Below are positions 30,095 to 38,921 of a DNA stretch of 64,000 nt, piece by piece (positions within the stretch are counted from its first letter, which is position 1; every line of letters starts with the position of its first letter). The translations under genes were made by a program, and so were the position numbers. The notes beneath the pieces are model-generated. The model did not search any database and was not told the origin of the DNA. It was given only the letters and a program-made list of their open reading frames with translations. This DNA comes from Rummeliibacillus stabekisii. GTDB taxonomy: Bacteria > Bacillota > Bacilli > Bacillales_A > Planococcaceae. The DNA lies in assembly GCF_007988965.1 (NCBI RefSeq), contig NZ_BJVD01000001.1:992001-1056000 (forward strand). Direction: 5' to 3'.

Positions 30095-30664
30095 TTAACT
30101 AGTTTCAATCAGTCCGTATTTACCATCTCTACGTTTGTAGACAATATTTGTGCCGTCTGACTCTGCATCTGTGTAAATAAAGAAATCATGACCGAGTAAG
30201 TTCATTTGTAAAATGGCTTCCTCTTCGTCCATTGGTTTCAAGGAAAGTTGTTTTGTACGGACAACTGATAGTTCTTCCTCTGAATCATTCGGATCAGTTA
30301 CTGCTCCAGGGGAATTATCAGTCTGAACATTTGCAAAGTAAATGCCTACTCCTTCACGATCGCGGAATTTACGATTGACTTTTGTTTTATGCTTGCGAAT
30401 TTGACGTTCCAACTTGCCAATAATCAAGTCAACTGCAGCATACATATCATCATTAGCCTCTTCTGCACGTAAAGTTAAACTTTTCATAGGAATTGTTACT
30501 TCTACTTTCGTACTCTTGTCATTGTAAACCTTTAAATTTACATGAGCAATCGCATTAAGATCTTCATTGAAATAGCGTTCTAATTTTTGAAGCTTTGTTT
30601 CAACGTACTCTCGAATTGCTGGAGTTACCTCAATGTTTTCACCACGAATGTTAAATGTTAGCAT
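30095..30664 (-). CDS. hpf: Long-form ribosome hibernation promoting factor
   Basis: A 189-residue protein. The N-terminal HPF/RaiA domain (MLTFNIRGENIEVTPAIREYVETKL...) binds the decoding centre. The C-terminal domain (~130-185, VVRTKQLSLKPMDEEEAILQMNLLGHDFF) dimerises and joins two 70S ribosomes into 100S. This is the long HPF of Firmicutes (YvyD in B. subtilis). Start at ATG 30664 with AAAGGAGG seven bases upstream; a longer frame to 30736 has no ribosome binding site. Position upstream of secA is conserved. A sequence resembling a SigB promoter precedes it (30707-30732), in line with stress induction in relatives. Confidence 0.94.
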   Translation of the reverse strand: MLTFNIRGENIEVTPAIREYVETKLQKLERYFNEDLNAIAHVNLKVYNDKSTKVEVTIPMKSLTLRAEEANDDMYAAVDLIIGKLERQIRKHKTKVNRKFRDREGVGIYFANVQTDNSPGAVTDPNDSEEELSVVRTKQLSLKPMDEEEAILQMNLLGHDFFIYTDAESDGTNIVYKRRDGKYGLIETS

Positions 30665-30706
30665 GTAAACTCCTCCTTTAATCAACCATACTAATATTAT
30701 TCTACA

Positions 30707-30732
30707 ATGCCCGTTAAAACCCTTCTTAAAAC
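30707..30732 (-). promoter_or_regulatory. Candidate SigB-type promoter of hpf
   Basis: On the minus strand GTTTTA (30727-30732), 14 bases, then GGGCAT (30707-30712). Each is one base from the general-stress sigma-B elements GTTTAA and GGGTAT. The -10 lies 43 bases before the hpf ATG. Confidence 0.45.
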
Positions 30733-30861
30733 ACATAATTAATTAATTTTTTTTGATGTTGTTATTATGTTCTGCCACTATTTTGTCTTATTTCCACTAA
30801 AGTATATTGCTTGGGACTTAGATATAGAACATAATAATATATTTTTGATATTTTGGATTTC

Positions 30862-30895
30862 AAAAAAAGACCCGAACGCCATAACGGCTCGGGCC
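30862..30895 (-). terminator. Terminator after the repeat-protein gene
   Basis: GGCCCGAgcCGTTATGGcgTTCGGGTC-type stem (near-perfect) followed by TTTTTTT on the minus strand, ten bases after the stop. Confidence 0.88.
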
Positions 30896-30904
30896 TTCAT
30901 TATA

Positions 30905-33900
30905 TTAAAGATTATCCAATTGGTTTTTAATATCATAAACCGCATAGAAATATTGATAGCGTTGAAGTACTTTGCGATCAATAAGCGTGCTTAATTTGAT
31001 TTCTTCCCCCTTGATTAGCTTTGGTATATTTAGATCTTGGTAAAGCCGTTCAAGAATAACCATTTTGTCGACAATGTTTTTACTACATGTCCCAGTTTCA
31101 CAATTATTATTTGTTTCATCAGCAGCAAGTTCCTCTACCTTGGCTACGCCTTTTTCAAAGTCTGCAAGCTTTTTAATAGAAGGTTCGATATTTTTATCTG
31201 TCCTATATTCTCTTAATTTGCTTTTATTCTTCACATAATTTTGGGCATTAACCGACATAGCGTCATAAGTTTTGCCTGCTTCAATGACTGCTTTTGTGTA
31301 ACCAGACTTTCCAGGTGTAATAGCCACAATCTTTTTATCTAGCTCTTGAGCGGCTTTAATATTGTCACCTTCATTTAGCAAGGCCTTTTGAGGTACAGTT
31401 AACGATTCTTCTGCTATTGCCTTTTGGTCCTTCCCCAACTTATTGTACAGTGTTATGACCTGTGCAATATTATCAATATACTGATTATCATACGGAGTGC
31501 CAGGATCTGTTAGTATTGTCACAATTGAAACGATGGGAGCATATTTATTGTAAATAGCCAGTACTTTGCTATCTACATAAGTTAATGCTTTTTTGTCAAG
31601 TCCATTATACAATTTCACTGCTTCTAATATATCAGCATATGGACTTTTGGGATTCAAGCGATTGACAGCCTTCTCAAAAGCATCTGCCTTTTCTTTTGGC
31701 GTTTTGTATTCTGTCCCAGATTGTATACTATCAAAATCCGTTACAACATATTTTTTAGCCGTAGTCGACAATTTGCCATAATCTTGGATAAGTTTTTTCA
31801 AATCAGTACCGTACTTTTTACTGTTTGGATCAAGTGATTGATAGCTCTTATCGAGTTTTTGCGCTTGTTTGATAGCTGTTTCTTCGGTTAAAAATTCCTT
31901 ATTCAAGCTTGTTGTTTTTGTAACAATAGCTTTTGGGTCTAACGATAATTTTTTATAAATGGCAATTGTGGAAAGCATTAATTGAATATCGTTATTGCTG
32001 TACTTTCCATTTTTATTTATCTTATCAATATTTATATACATATCTACTAAAGGAGCATAGCTATTATATTTTGCTAGCGTTGGCTTATCTAGAAGCGAAA
32101 GCTGTACTTCATTTAGTGCATTGTATTGTTTCACAAGAGAATTGACATCCTCGTACAAACTGTTCTTAGACAACTTGTTCAAAGCTTGAATAAATGCATC
32201 AATTTCGGCTTTAATAGTTGCTGCATTAAAACGATTAGCAAAATCCTCAATCTCTTTCGAGTAGATTACATAAGCCTGAACGTTTGGACCCGCATTCATG
32301 TATCTATAATACAGAGCAATTGCACCATCTCTATAGCTAGAGCTAGTTGGCTTTAACGCTTCATACGCTGCATTGATTTTTTGTGCTTCTAGGAAATTCT
32401 GAATCGCCACATCATTCAACGGGATAGACGGACGAATAATTTCATTTTCTTCAAAAACTCGATTTGAATCATACGGAATGTTGTGTGATTCTTCATACGA
32501 GTGGTCGTTTGCATACCTTGGCGCCTTGCTGACAATAGCTCTTTGCGGTGAATCTAATTGATTATAAAGAGTAATAACCTTTACAATACTATTTACGTCA
32601 TTTTTATTTTTTAGTTTATCACCAGAAGCATATCCTTTTCCTTCGACAAACCGTCCATATTGCACATACATGCTTTTTGCGATGTCCTGAATTGTCAGGA
32701 TATCTTCGAATTTATGATATTGTTCCATAATTGTTGGATCTATAATCGTTTCTAAAGGAACATTATACTGCGCATTAATCTTGTTGTATTTTACGTTATT
32801 CACATAGTAATCTTTGACTTTTTTTACATCTTGCACGCCTGGTGTATAGCCTTTATTACTAACTTCCGACAGGTCTTTCACCATTTGTTCGAATTCCCTA
32901 GCTGTCGCAAGTTGTGGAATATATCGCGTTGCTACTTCTTCCAAGGCCTTCTTGTTTGCTACATATTTTTTCACCTGTGACGGTGCACGGTCATAAAGAG
33001 TGTAATAGACTTTCAAAATGTCTACTTCATACTTGCTGTCAGTAGGTTTAATTTTTTCGAATGCTTTATCAATAGTTGCAGCTTGAGCTATCTCATCTCC
33101 ATCTTGCAAAAATTTATATTTAGAGCGATCTGCATCATCTATTACTTTTTTCGGATCAGCTGCCAGCTTCTTATACGTTTTGATGGCTTGTTGAATATAT
33201 TCAATATTAGTTGGTGAAATATCGTTTTCATTCGTAATTTTTATCAAATCAAACATTTGCATGATATCCGCAATTGGCTCATATTGCTTATATTTTTTTA
33301 AGATTTTGCTATCAACAAGATTGCTTATTTTTGAATAAGGTTCTACCTTTGCTAAATAGTAACGGACAACTGGCAGTACATCTTGCGTTGCATTACTTTT
33401 ACGATTCAATTGGTTAACCATTTCTTCAAAGGTTGAGGCAAGCTGTTGTTGGCTTTTATAGGCTTGATCTAATCCTTCCATTTTTAGGCCATTTACCAAA
33501 TATTTAAGCGTATCAGGTGATGCATCTAGATAATCGATGTGTACTTTTTTCGCTTCTTTCGGATAGTTTTTGCTCGATTTTTTCAGTTTAGCATAAGCTT
33601 TATCGAGTCCTTGCGCCTCTTTAATATTGGCTTCTTCACCTGCCAGCATCTCAATTGTCGGTTTGTGTGTTGTTGTCGAATTGTCTACAATTGCTTTTTG
33701 AGGAGTACCTAGCTTTTTATACGTTTTAATATTGGATAAAAGGTCAGTAATATTCTTTGTAGAATATCCATAATAACCATTACTTAATGTTTTATCTGGA
33801 ATTTTATTAAACGCTGTTACCACTTGTGGAATGCCTGCGTATTGGTTGTATGTCTTAAGAACTATTTTATCTACTAATGCTGTTTGGTTTGGTTTTGCAT

Positions 33901-35461
33901 TAGACATAGCATTATATTTTGCAACAACTGATTTTACATCTTGGAGAGTGCTATTTGCCGATAATTTACTAACGTCTATAGCAAAGTCATCAGCTGCTTT
34001 CTTTGCTTCTTTGTAAACTGGAGACGTAGGAATTGCGGCAATGGTAAGCGCATTCTTTATAAATCGTCTAACATCAATGATGGCATTATCATATGCATCA
34101 AAAACCTTCTGCAGGTCTGCTAAGTAAGTTGGACTCGTTTTTTTCTTTTGCACTGAATCATAACTTTTATCTATATTCTGTGCACTAGCCACATTTTTTT
34201 CTTCTAAAAGATATGGCTTTTTTTCCTTTGCGTTTGCTTGAACTATCTCTTTCTGATCTGCTCCAAGCTTTTTATATTTTGCAAGCTGGTCGATTAAATT
34301 ATCAATTTGGGCTGAAGTTAATGAGCCTGGCGTAATGGTGGTAAAAGTAGGCAAGCTTTTTATTCCTTCAACTATGCTTGGTATGCTCTCGTACTTTTTA
34401 TAAGTTGCTATTATCTTTTTGTCCACAATATCAATTGTAGCCAATTTGGGATAAACGTTCGGTGAAGAACTTGCTGTCGATTTGCTATAAAGTTTATAAT
34501 CGCTAACAGCTTCCTTAATTTTATCAAACAGTTGATCTTCAGTAATCGTACCTTCATCAATGTTGTCTATAAGTGCTGAAAAAGTCTTAGCCTGTTCCAT
34601 TTGTTTACTATATATTGTATTAATTTTAGCTATTTCAGTTCCGTTTGGCATAAAATCAGTCACAGCTTTTGGTGCATTTGTGTATTCCCAGTACAAAGCA
34701 ACAGCATCTTTACCATACGTATTGCTGGATGTCTTTAAACTTGCATATTTTTTCTCCAATGTGGCAGCTGTTTTAATTGTGTCAGCTTGAGTTAGATAAC
34801 CATTTAATTTACTTTTCTCGTCTGAACTCATTAAATGGTCTAACAGATTTTTTTGAGCGCCCGAAAGCTTATTATAAGAGGTTAAAAAGTTATATATTTT
34901 GGGGCCATTTTTTTCTTGTGTTCCGCTATTTGCATTTCCTACAGCTAGCGTCATTAAACGATAGGAACCTGTGACATTGCTATAATGATTTAATTTTTTT
35001 ACTGTAGAAGCAGGAACAGCCGCTTTGGTTATTGCATTCATGCTATCATAGGTCTTTTTCAGCGGAGCAGCTTTTGTTCTGTAGTTTTTATCAGTTAATT
35101 TATTGACATCAGCTTGGAGCTTTTTTACTTTCTTAAGAGCTGGCTGTATTTTTGCCCAATGTTTTTTTAAAGTTGAATAATTCGCAACTAACTTTTTGTC
35201 TTTTTTCGATAGTTTATCGTATGCGCTTTTGGCAGTTTTTGTTTTTTGGATGTAGTCAGCTTTTTGAGATTTAATCGCTTTAATCTTATTAATAACTGCT
35301 TTAGCTTTTTTACTTGTTTTTTTGGATACCATCGTAATATCAGCATGGGTTGAGATATCAGGACCAGCTTGTGCTTCTGTACTTTCCTTGCTAGCAGCAG
35401 ACAAAAACGCTGGCGCCATTAATACAGCTGCAAGTCCCATAGCGACAAATGATTTACGCAT
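30905..35461 (-). CDS. Large secreted helical repeat protein of unknown function (1518 aa)
   Basis: I do not recognise this gene. It has a signal peptide (MRKSF, hydrophobic core, cleavage near SAASKES). A very Lys-rich region (46-125) includes AYDKLSKKDKKLVANY, a FIVAR-like helical motif. Then come seven diverged tandem modules of about 170-230 residues beginning near 232, 426, 616, 794, 1025, 1199 and 1370. Each opens with A..(L/I)(D/E)K.Y..L....Y and includes a 'vD..iL..Y..Y..I' element. Most then carry a 'I..YkkLg.dqKaIv' element; the last one lacks it. No LPxTG, SLH, LysM or catalytic motif is visible. The only cysteines are one pair, CETGTC (1454-1459). It lies between flagellar genes and hpf with its own terminator. 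A wall-bound or extracellular scaffold is a guess. Confidence 0.8.
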   Translation of the reverse strand: MRKSFVAMGLAAVLMAPAFLSAASKESTEAQAGPDISTHADITMVSKKTSKKAKAVINKIKAIKSQKADYIQKTKTAKSAYDKLSKKDKKLVANYSTLKKHWAKIQPALKKVKKLQADVNKLTDKNYRTKAAPLKKTYDSMNAITKAAVPASTVKKLNHYSNVTGSYRLMTLAVGNANSGTQEKNGPKIYNFLTSYNKLSGAQKNLLDHLMSSDEKSKLNGYLTQADTIKTAATLEKKYASLKTSSNTYGKDAVALYWEYTNAPKAVTDFMPNGTEIAKINTIYSKQMEQAKTFSALIDNIDEGTITEDQLFDKIKEAVSDYKLYSKSTASSSPNVYPKLATIDIVDKKIIATYKKYESIPSIVEGIKSLPTFTTITPGSLTSAQIDNLIDQLAKYKKLGADQKEIVQANAKEKKPYLLEEKNVASAQNIDKSYDSVQKKKTSPTYLADLQKVFDAYDNAIIDVRRFIKNALTIAAIPTSPVYKEAKKAADDFAIDVSKLSANSTLQDVKSVVAKYNAMSNAKPNQTALVDKIVLKTYNQYAGIPQVVTAFNKIPDKTLSNGYYGYSTKNITDLLSNIKTYKKLGTPQKAIVDNSTTTHKPTIEMLAGEEANIKEAQGLDKAYAKLKKSSKNYPKEAKKVHIDYLDASPDTLKYLVNGLKMEGLDQAYKSQQQLASTFEEMVNQLNRKSNATQDVLPVVRYYLAKVEPYSKISNLVDSKILKKYKQYEPIADIMQMFDLIKITNENDISPTNIEYIQQAIKTYKKLAADPKKVIDDADRSKYKFLQDGDEIAQAATIDKAFEKIKPTDSKYEVDILKVYYTLYDRAPSQVKKYVANKKALEEVATRYIPQLATAREFEQMVKDLSEVSNKGYTPGVQDVKKVKDYYVNNVKYNKINAQYNVPLETIIDPTIMEQYHKFEDILTIQDIAKSMYVQYGRFVEGKGYASGDKLKNKNDVNSIVKVITLYNQLDSPQRAIVSKAPRYANDHSYEESHNIPYDSNRVFEENEIIRPSIPLNDVAIQNFLEAQKINAAYEALKPTSSSYRDGAIALYYRYMNAGPNVQAYVIYSKEIEDFANRFNAATIKAEIDAFIQALNKLSKNSLYEDVNSLVKQYNALNEVQLSLLDKPTLAKYNSYAPLVDMYINIDKINKNGKYSNNDIQLMLSTIAIYKKLSLDPKAIVTKTTSLNKEFLTEETAIKQAQKLDKSYQSLDPNSKKYGTDLKKLIQDYGKLSTTAKKYVVTDFDSIQSGTEYKTPKEKADAFEKAVNRLNPKSPYADILEAVKLYNGLDKKALTYVDSKVLAIYNKYAPIVSIVTILTDPGTPYDNQYIDNIAQVITLYNKLGKDQKAIAEESLTVPQKALLNEGDNIKAAQELDKKIVAITPGKSGYTKAVIEAGKTYDAMSVNAQNYVKNKSKLREYRTDKNIEPSIKKLADFEKGVAKVEELAADETNNNCETGTCSKNIVDKMVILERLYQDLNIPKLIKGEEIKLSTLIDRKVLQRYQYFYAVYDIKNQLDNL

Positions 35462-35559
35462 ATGAATCCCCCTTTATGTAATGTTATTTATATAGTCTCT
35501 CTTCTATTATATCGGAAGAAAAATTGGTAATGTTAGAATAACTGGTTTATTAAGAAATG

Positions 35560-35592
35560 AAAAAACCCCGTAAAGATTTGTTTCTCTACGGG
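35560..35592 (-). terminator. Terminator after the PilZ gene
   Basis: CCCGTA/TACGGG stem (35567-35572 with 35587-35592), then GTTTTTT on the minus strand. Confidence 0.82.
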
Positions 35593-35604
35593 AATAGTCT
35601 AGAT

Positions 35605-35991
35605 TTATACATGTTGTTTTTTATCAATAATTTCTTGTTTACGACGTAATTTCAATTCTGAAATTATCAGCGTTTCAATCAGCTCATCGGTTTCTAAATC
35701 AATACCATAATAATAATGGCCAAAAGCAGGACGCTTCCATTTCACTTCACCATGTACAGCAATAGGTTTGGTATGTAAGACAAAGAGAAGCTCAATAACG
35801 CAAACTTTGCCTTCAATTGGTAAATTATCGTTTAAAGCAATCCTCGCACCGCTGGGGCTTAAATCGACTAACTGGCAAAATTCTGAGGTTGAAGAAAAAT
35901 CCTGTACAATTCCGTCCATTATTACTTTATACTTTGAAGTTATCCTGTTCTCAAATATATGCCGAAATGACTCGGTACGTTTAAACTTCAT
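35605..35991 (-). CDS. PilZ domain protein (probable c-di-GMP receptor)
   Basis: A 128-residue single-domain protein. The arginine-containing head (MKFKRTESFRH) and the DLSPSGARI box fit the PilZ c-di-GMP signature R..(..)R and D-x-S-x-x-G, here with one extra residue between the arginines. The following strands (KVCVIELLF, GEVKWKRPA, YYYGIDLE) complete the barrel. It likely reports c-di-GMP to motility or the envelope; its place after flaG-fliD-fliS-fliT supports motility. The ATG at 35991 is preferred: the longer frame to 36063 would start inside the fliT terminator. Confidence 0.85.
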   Translation of the reverse strand: MKFKRTESFRHIFENRITSKYKVIMDGIVQDFSSTSEFCQLVDLSPSGARIALNDNLPIEGKVCVIELLFVLHTKPIAVHGEVKWKRPAFGHYYYGIDLETDELIETLIISELKLRRKQEIIDKKQHV

Positions 35992-36061
35992 AACGCTTTC
36001 CAACACCTTTACTACTAAATTGTTTCTATTATAACGAGAGTGACAATATGAAGAATATAAC

Positions 36062-36101
36062 AAAAAAAGACTCTAGCAAAAACAGCAGCCTTCGCTAGAG
36101 T
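36062..36101 (-). terminator. Terminator of the flaG-fliD-fliS-fliT operon
   Basis: ACTCTAGC/GCTAGAGT stem (36070-36077 with 36094-36101) then CTTTTTTT on the minus strand, directly after fliT. Confidence 0.85.
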
Positions 36102-36109
36102 AATTACTT

Positions 36110-36469
36110 TTACTTCTTACCATCAAAGTAGCTACCATCCATCACACGGACACTCGCATAAGGATCAACATAACTTCGTTCAGATTTCTTAGATAAATGG
36201 AGATTCTTTATATCTGTTGAGAGTTCATCTTTTTGGGCTTTCAAACGTTTTCGGATTCTTTCATCCAGCTCCCGCAACTGCTTTTCAAATGGATGACCCG
36301 GCAGTGGATTTACTTCCAACTGCTGTAGTTCCTCAATAATAGATCCCCGTTCATCTAGTAAACGTTCTGTGATTTGTAAATAATCATCCCGCTCTTTATC
36401 CGGCGGCAGCTCGGACAAATGTTTAAAAAGTTGCGCGGATACTTGCAATAGTTGTTGAAGCAAATCCAT
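36110..36469 (-). CDS. fliT: FliT-like flagellar chaperone
   Basis: A 119-residue helical protein (MDLLQQLLQVSAQLFKHL..., then LDERGSIIEELQQLE). Sequence conservation in this family is low; the call rests on size, helical content and position after fliS, as in B. subtilis fliD-fliS-fliT. FliT proteins chaperone the filament cap FliD. Its ATG shares a base with the fliS stop (TAATG), so translation is coupled. The C-terminal tail (KKSERSYVDPYASVRVM) is polar. Confidence 0.75.
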   Translation of the reverse strand: MDLLQQLLQVSAQLFKHLSELPPDKERDDYLQITERLLDERGSIIEELQQLEVNPLPGHPFEKQLRELDERIRKRLKAQKDELSTDIKNLHLSKKSERSYVDPYASVRVMDGSYFDGKK

Positions 36470-36876
36470 TATAATTGATTCCCAACAAACTGTTTTTGTC
36501 TGTTAAACTTAATGACTTCTTTCCATGTATCACGGAACTCTAACACTAAGCCCTCCACTTCATCAATAATGGAAGGGTCACTTTTTATATTCGCCTCCAT
36601 TAAACGACGATTCATATAGTCGTAAAGCGGCATCATTTCATTAGAAACAGCTAGATCCATATTTAATGTGGACATTAATTCTGTGATAATATTTTGGGCT
36701 TTAATAAGATTTGTATTTTTCATTTCAATATTTTTTTCAAGAATTCCTTTTTTGGCATGATGCATAAATTTAAGACAGCCATTGTATAGAATAAGTGTTA
36801 GCTCACCAGGAGAGGCGGTTGTGACACTATTTTGTTTGTATGCATTATAAGCATTTTGTGCTTGCAAGTTGGACAA
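36469..36876 (-). CDS. fliS: Flagellar export chaperone FliS
   Basis: A 135-residue four-helix-bundle chaperone that keeps flagellin unfolded for export. Family hallmarks: AYKQNSVTTASPGELTLILYNGCLKFM near the N-terminus, KNTNLIKAQNIITELMSTLNMD in the middle, and YDYMNRRLMEANIKSD. Usual length. It lies 32 bases after fliD and overlaps fliT by one base. Confidence 0.95.
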   Translation of the reverse strand: MSNLQAQNAYNAYKQNSVTTASPGELTLILYNGCLKFMHHAKKGILEKNIEMKNTNLIKAQNIITELMSTLNMDLAVSNEMMPLYDYMNRRLMEANIKSDPSIIDEVEGLVLEFRDTWKEVIKFNRQKQFVGNQL

Positions 36877-36908
36877 CTCCTTTATATTTTACAAAGTTCT
36901 TAAATTAT

Positions 36909-38429
36909 CTATTGGGCGAAGTAAGAGGCTTGGCTATTCGCACGTGCAATTGCATCCTCCATGGCAGAAAATTGCTTCCAATAACGGTCTTCAATCATTT
37001 TTAAGCGGTCTTTCCAATCAGCAATTTTGTCTGTTAGACCTTCAAGTTGTTTTCCAAGAGTATATGTGTTATCCACAGAAGAAGCTTTACCTGCACGTTC
37101 TTCAATTGTTTTTACGGTATCTTGAGAAATTTTACGCATTTGCGCAACTATCCCTGTGTTAGGCTGAGTAAAGATTTTCATTACGTTTTCTGGATCTTTC
37201 GTCAGGGCTTCTCGAAGCTTGTTTTCATCAATCTCTAACTTCCCGCCATCGTTGTAGGTTTTTGTTGTAGTAATGCCGATTTCAAATAGAGCTTTCTTAT
37301 TTCCATCTCCAAATTCTACTGATTTATAAAGAGTGCTGCGCAGACTGGAAAGCGCATTACGCACAATAGAATCGCTACGTATTGATCCGGATTTCGCCTT
37401 TTCTTCCCATTTTTTAATTTGATCTTCAGTCATTTGAGAGCGCTGTGCATCGGTAAGTGGCTGATAATCCTTGTATTTGGCTTCACCAATCTTATCATTC
37501 AATGAGGTGATGAGATTATTGTACATGTTGACGAAGTCTTTCATCTTGTTTACCATTCCATCTGTATCAGTTGTGGATGTAACCGATATTGGACTGATAG
37601 AATCTTTAGCAAATTTTTCTTTTAGAGTAATAGTATATCCTGAAATAGAGAGTTGGTTTGACGTGCTATTCATCGTAATTCCGTTTATAGTATACTCAGC
37701 ATTTGTACCCTCAATTATCTGTGCATCAGCTGCCTCGAAACCAAGGCCTTCCATAAGAGATTTATCATTAGCACTATCTGCTTGGATAGATGCCCCCCCA
37801 TCCTTAGGTAATCCTGTTGCATTTGCGGTAAGTGACATTTTTCCGTCTGCAAAAATTGCTGTTATACCAACTTTATTCAGTTTACTTGTAAAACTAGATA
37901 ATGTGTCTGTGCCTTTATATGCAATGCTTTCTTTTTTCATTGACCCATCTTTTTGTAAAACATTTAGAGTTAGGGTCCCTTCTTCTGATGAAAATCCAGG
38001 AATTTGAGATAATAATGTATTTTCATCAGCTATCCCTGAATTTGTTGTAATTTTTCCTGACACTAACCTACCAGAAGTTGCAAGGCTTGTGATACTTTCT
38101 ATAGAAAGCGATCCGCTAGCTGTTGAAGATGCAGTAGCAGAGATTTTAGAGCTATCGGATACATTAACTGTTTTTGTCGGGAATTTACTTTGCAAACCAA
38201 ATTCGTCAAAAAATGTTTTTTCAAATGTGGATAGCTTTGTGTTCACTTCCCGATAAGCATCTCGTTGCCATTCATATTTTTGCTTTTGTTGTACAAGTTT
38301 TTCCATTTGCATGCTTTGCGCTTGCATTAGTTTTTCTACCATAGATTCCGTATCAATTCCAGATGCTAATCCTGTAATACGGCTACCGCTTGTTTGTAAA
38401 TATGAATAACTCGAAATATTGTTCGCCAT
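36909..38429 (-). CDS. fliD: Flagellar hook-associated protein 2 / filament cap FliD
   Basis: A 506-residue cap protein that folds flagellin at the filament tip. The N-terminal domain (RITGLASGIDTESMVEKLMQAQ) and the C-terminal coiled region (TLGKQLEGLTDKIADWKDRLKMIEDRYWKQFSAMEDAI, ANSQASYFAQ end) are diagnostic. The variable middle (~100-300) holds the D2/D3 region. The ATG at 38429 has AAGGAG eight bases ahead; a GTG at 38438 is also in frame. It follows flaG by 12 bases. Confidence 0.96.
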   Translation of the reverse strand: MANNISSYSYLQTSGSRITGLASGIDTESMVEKLMQAQSMQMEKLVQQKQKYEWQRDAYREVNTKLSTFEKTFFDEFGLQSKFPTKTVNVSDSSKISATASSTASGSLSIESITSLATSGRLVSGKITTNSGIADENTLLSQIPGFSSEEGTLTLNVLQKDGSMKKESIAYKGTDTLSSFTSKLNKVGITAIFADGKMSLTANATGLPKDGGASIQADSANDKSLMEGLGFEAADAQIIEGTNAEYTINGITMNSTSNQLSISGYTITLKEKFAKDSISPISVTSTTDTDGMVNKMKDFVNMYNNLITSLNDKIGEAKYKDYQPLTDAQRSQMTEDQIKKWEEKAKSGSIRSDSIVRNALSSLRSTLYKSVEFGDGNKKALFEIGITTTKTYNDGGKLEIDENKLREALTKDPENVMKIFTQPNTGIVAQMRKISQDTVKTIEERAGKASSVDNTYTLGKQLEGLTDKIADWKDRLKMIEDRYWKQFSAMEDAIARANSQASYFAQ

Positions 38430-38441
38430 TTCATTCACTCC

Positions 38442-38783
38442 TTAAATCTTTTCGTCTACTATATTTCCGATAATCTTTTGCATTTCATAGTAAGCATCTA
38501 ATACTTGTTTCGATGGGATTTCACGAATAACTTCATCTGTTTTCGAGTCGACCACTTTGACATAATACTCTTTCAATCCATCATGATAGACAAACTTCAA
38601 GTTATTATTATGTACCTCCATGAACTCATTCAACTTGTCTATTGCCTTCTGGAAAGTGGCTTTCGGTATGTCATTTTCTTTGTTTTGATTTAAACTTTCT
38701 TCCGTTGATTCATTCGCATTTTTTGTTAAAGGTGTATTTGCTATAGCCGGATCGACCGGCGGCATCTGTGAAGCAATTCGCAT
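38442..38783 (-). CDS. flaG: FlaG family flagellar protein
   Basis: A 113-residue protein: a polar N-terminal tail, then the FlaG domain (ATFQKAIDKLNEFMEVHNNNLKFVYHDGLKEYYVKVVDSKTDEVIREIP, then DAYYEMQKIIGNIVD; about residues 40-111). FlaG (YvyC in B. subtilis) affects filament length and is encoded just before fliD, as here. ATG at 38783 has GGGAGG upstream. First gene of the operon; a SigD-like promoter precedes it. Confidence 0.92.
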   Translation of the reverse strand: MRIASQMPPVDPAIANTPLTKNANESTEESLNQNKENDIPKATFQKAIDKLNEFMEVHNNNLKFVYHDGLKEYYVKVVDSKTDEVIREIPSKQVLDAYYEMQKIIGNIVDEKI

Positions 38784-38829
38784 AGACAGATTCCTCCCTA
38801 CAATTAGCATGCATAATTAGTTACCTTTA

Positions 38830-38855
38830 ATATCGGATAAGTCTTTTGCTTTTCA
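38830..38855 (-). promoter_or_regulatory. SigD-like flagellar promoter before flaG
   Basis: On the minus strand TCCGATAT (38830-38837) matches seven of eight bases of the sigma-D -10 GCCGATAT. TGAA (38852-38855) lies 14 bases further up as a partial TAAA -35. Confidence 0.55.
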
Positions 38856-38876
38856 ATAGTTCATTAGAAAGAAATC

Positions 38877-38910
38877 AAAAAACCGCCCCTCCAAATAGGA
38901 ATAGGCGGTT
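38877..38910 (-). terminator. Terminator after the minus-strand chemoreceptor
   Basis: AACCGCC/GGCGGTT stem (38881-38887 with 38904-38910) followed by TTTTTT on the minus strand. Confidence 0.82.
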
Positions 38911-38921
38911 TGTCTGTTCAA

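Noticed and set aside
37471-38007. 178-codon open frame on the plus strand
   Set aside because: Fully antisense to fliD, which is unambiguous; treated as a shadow frame.
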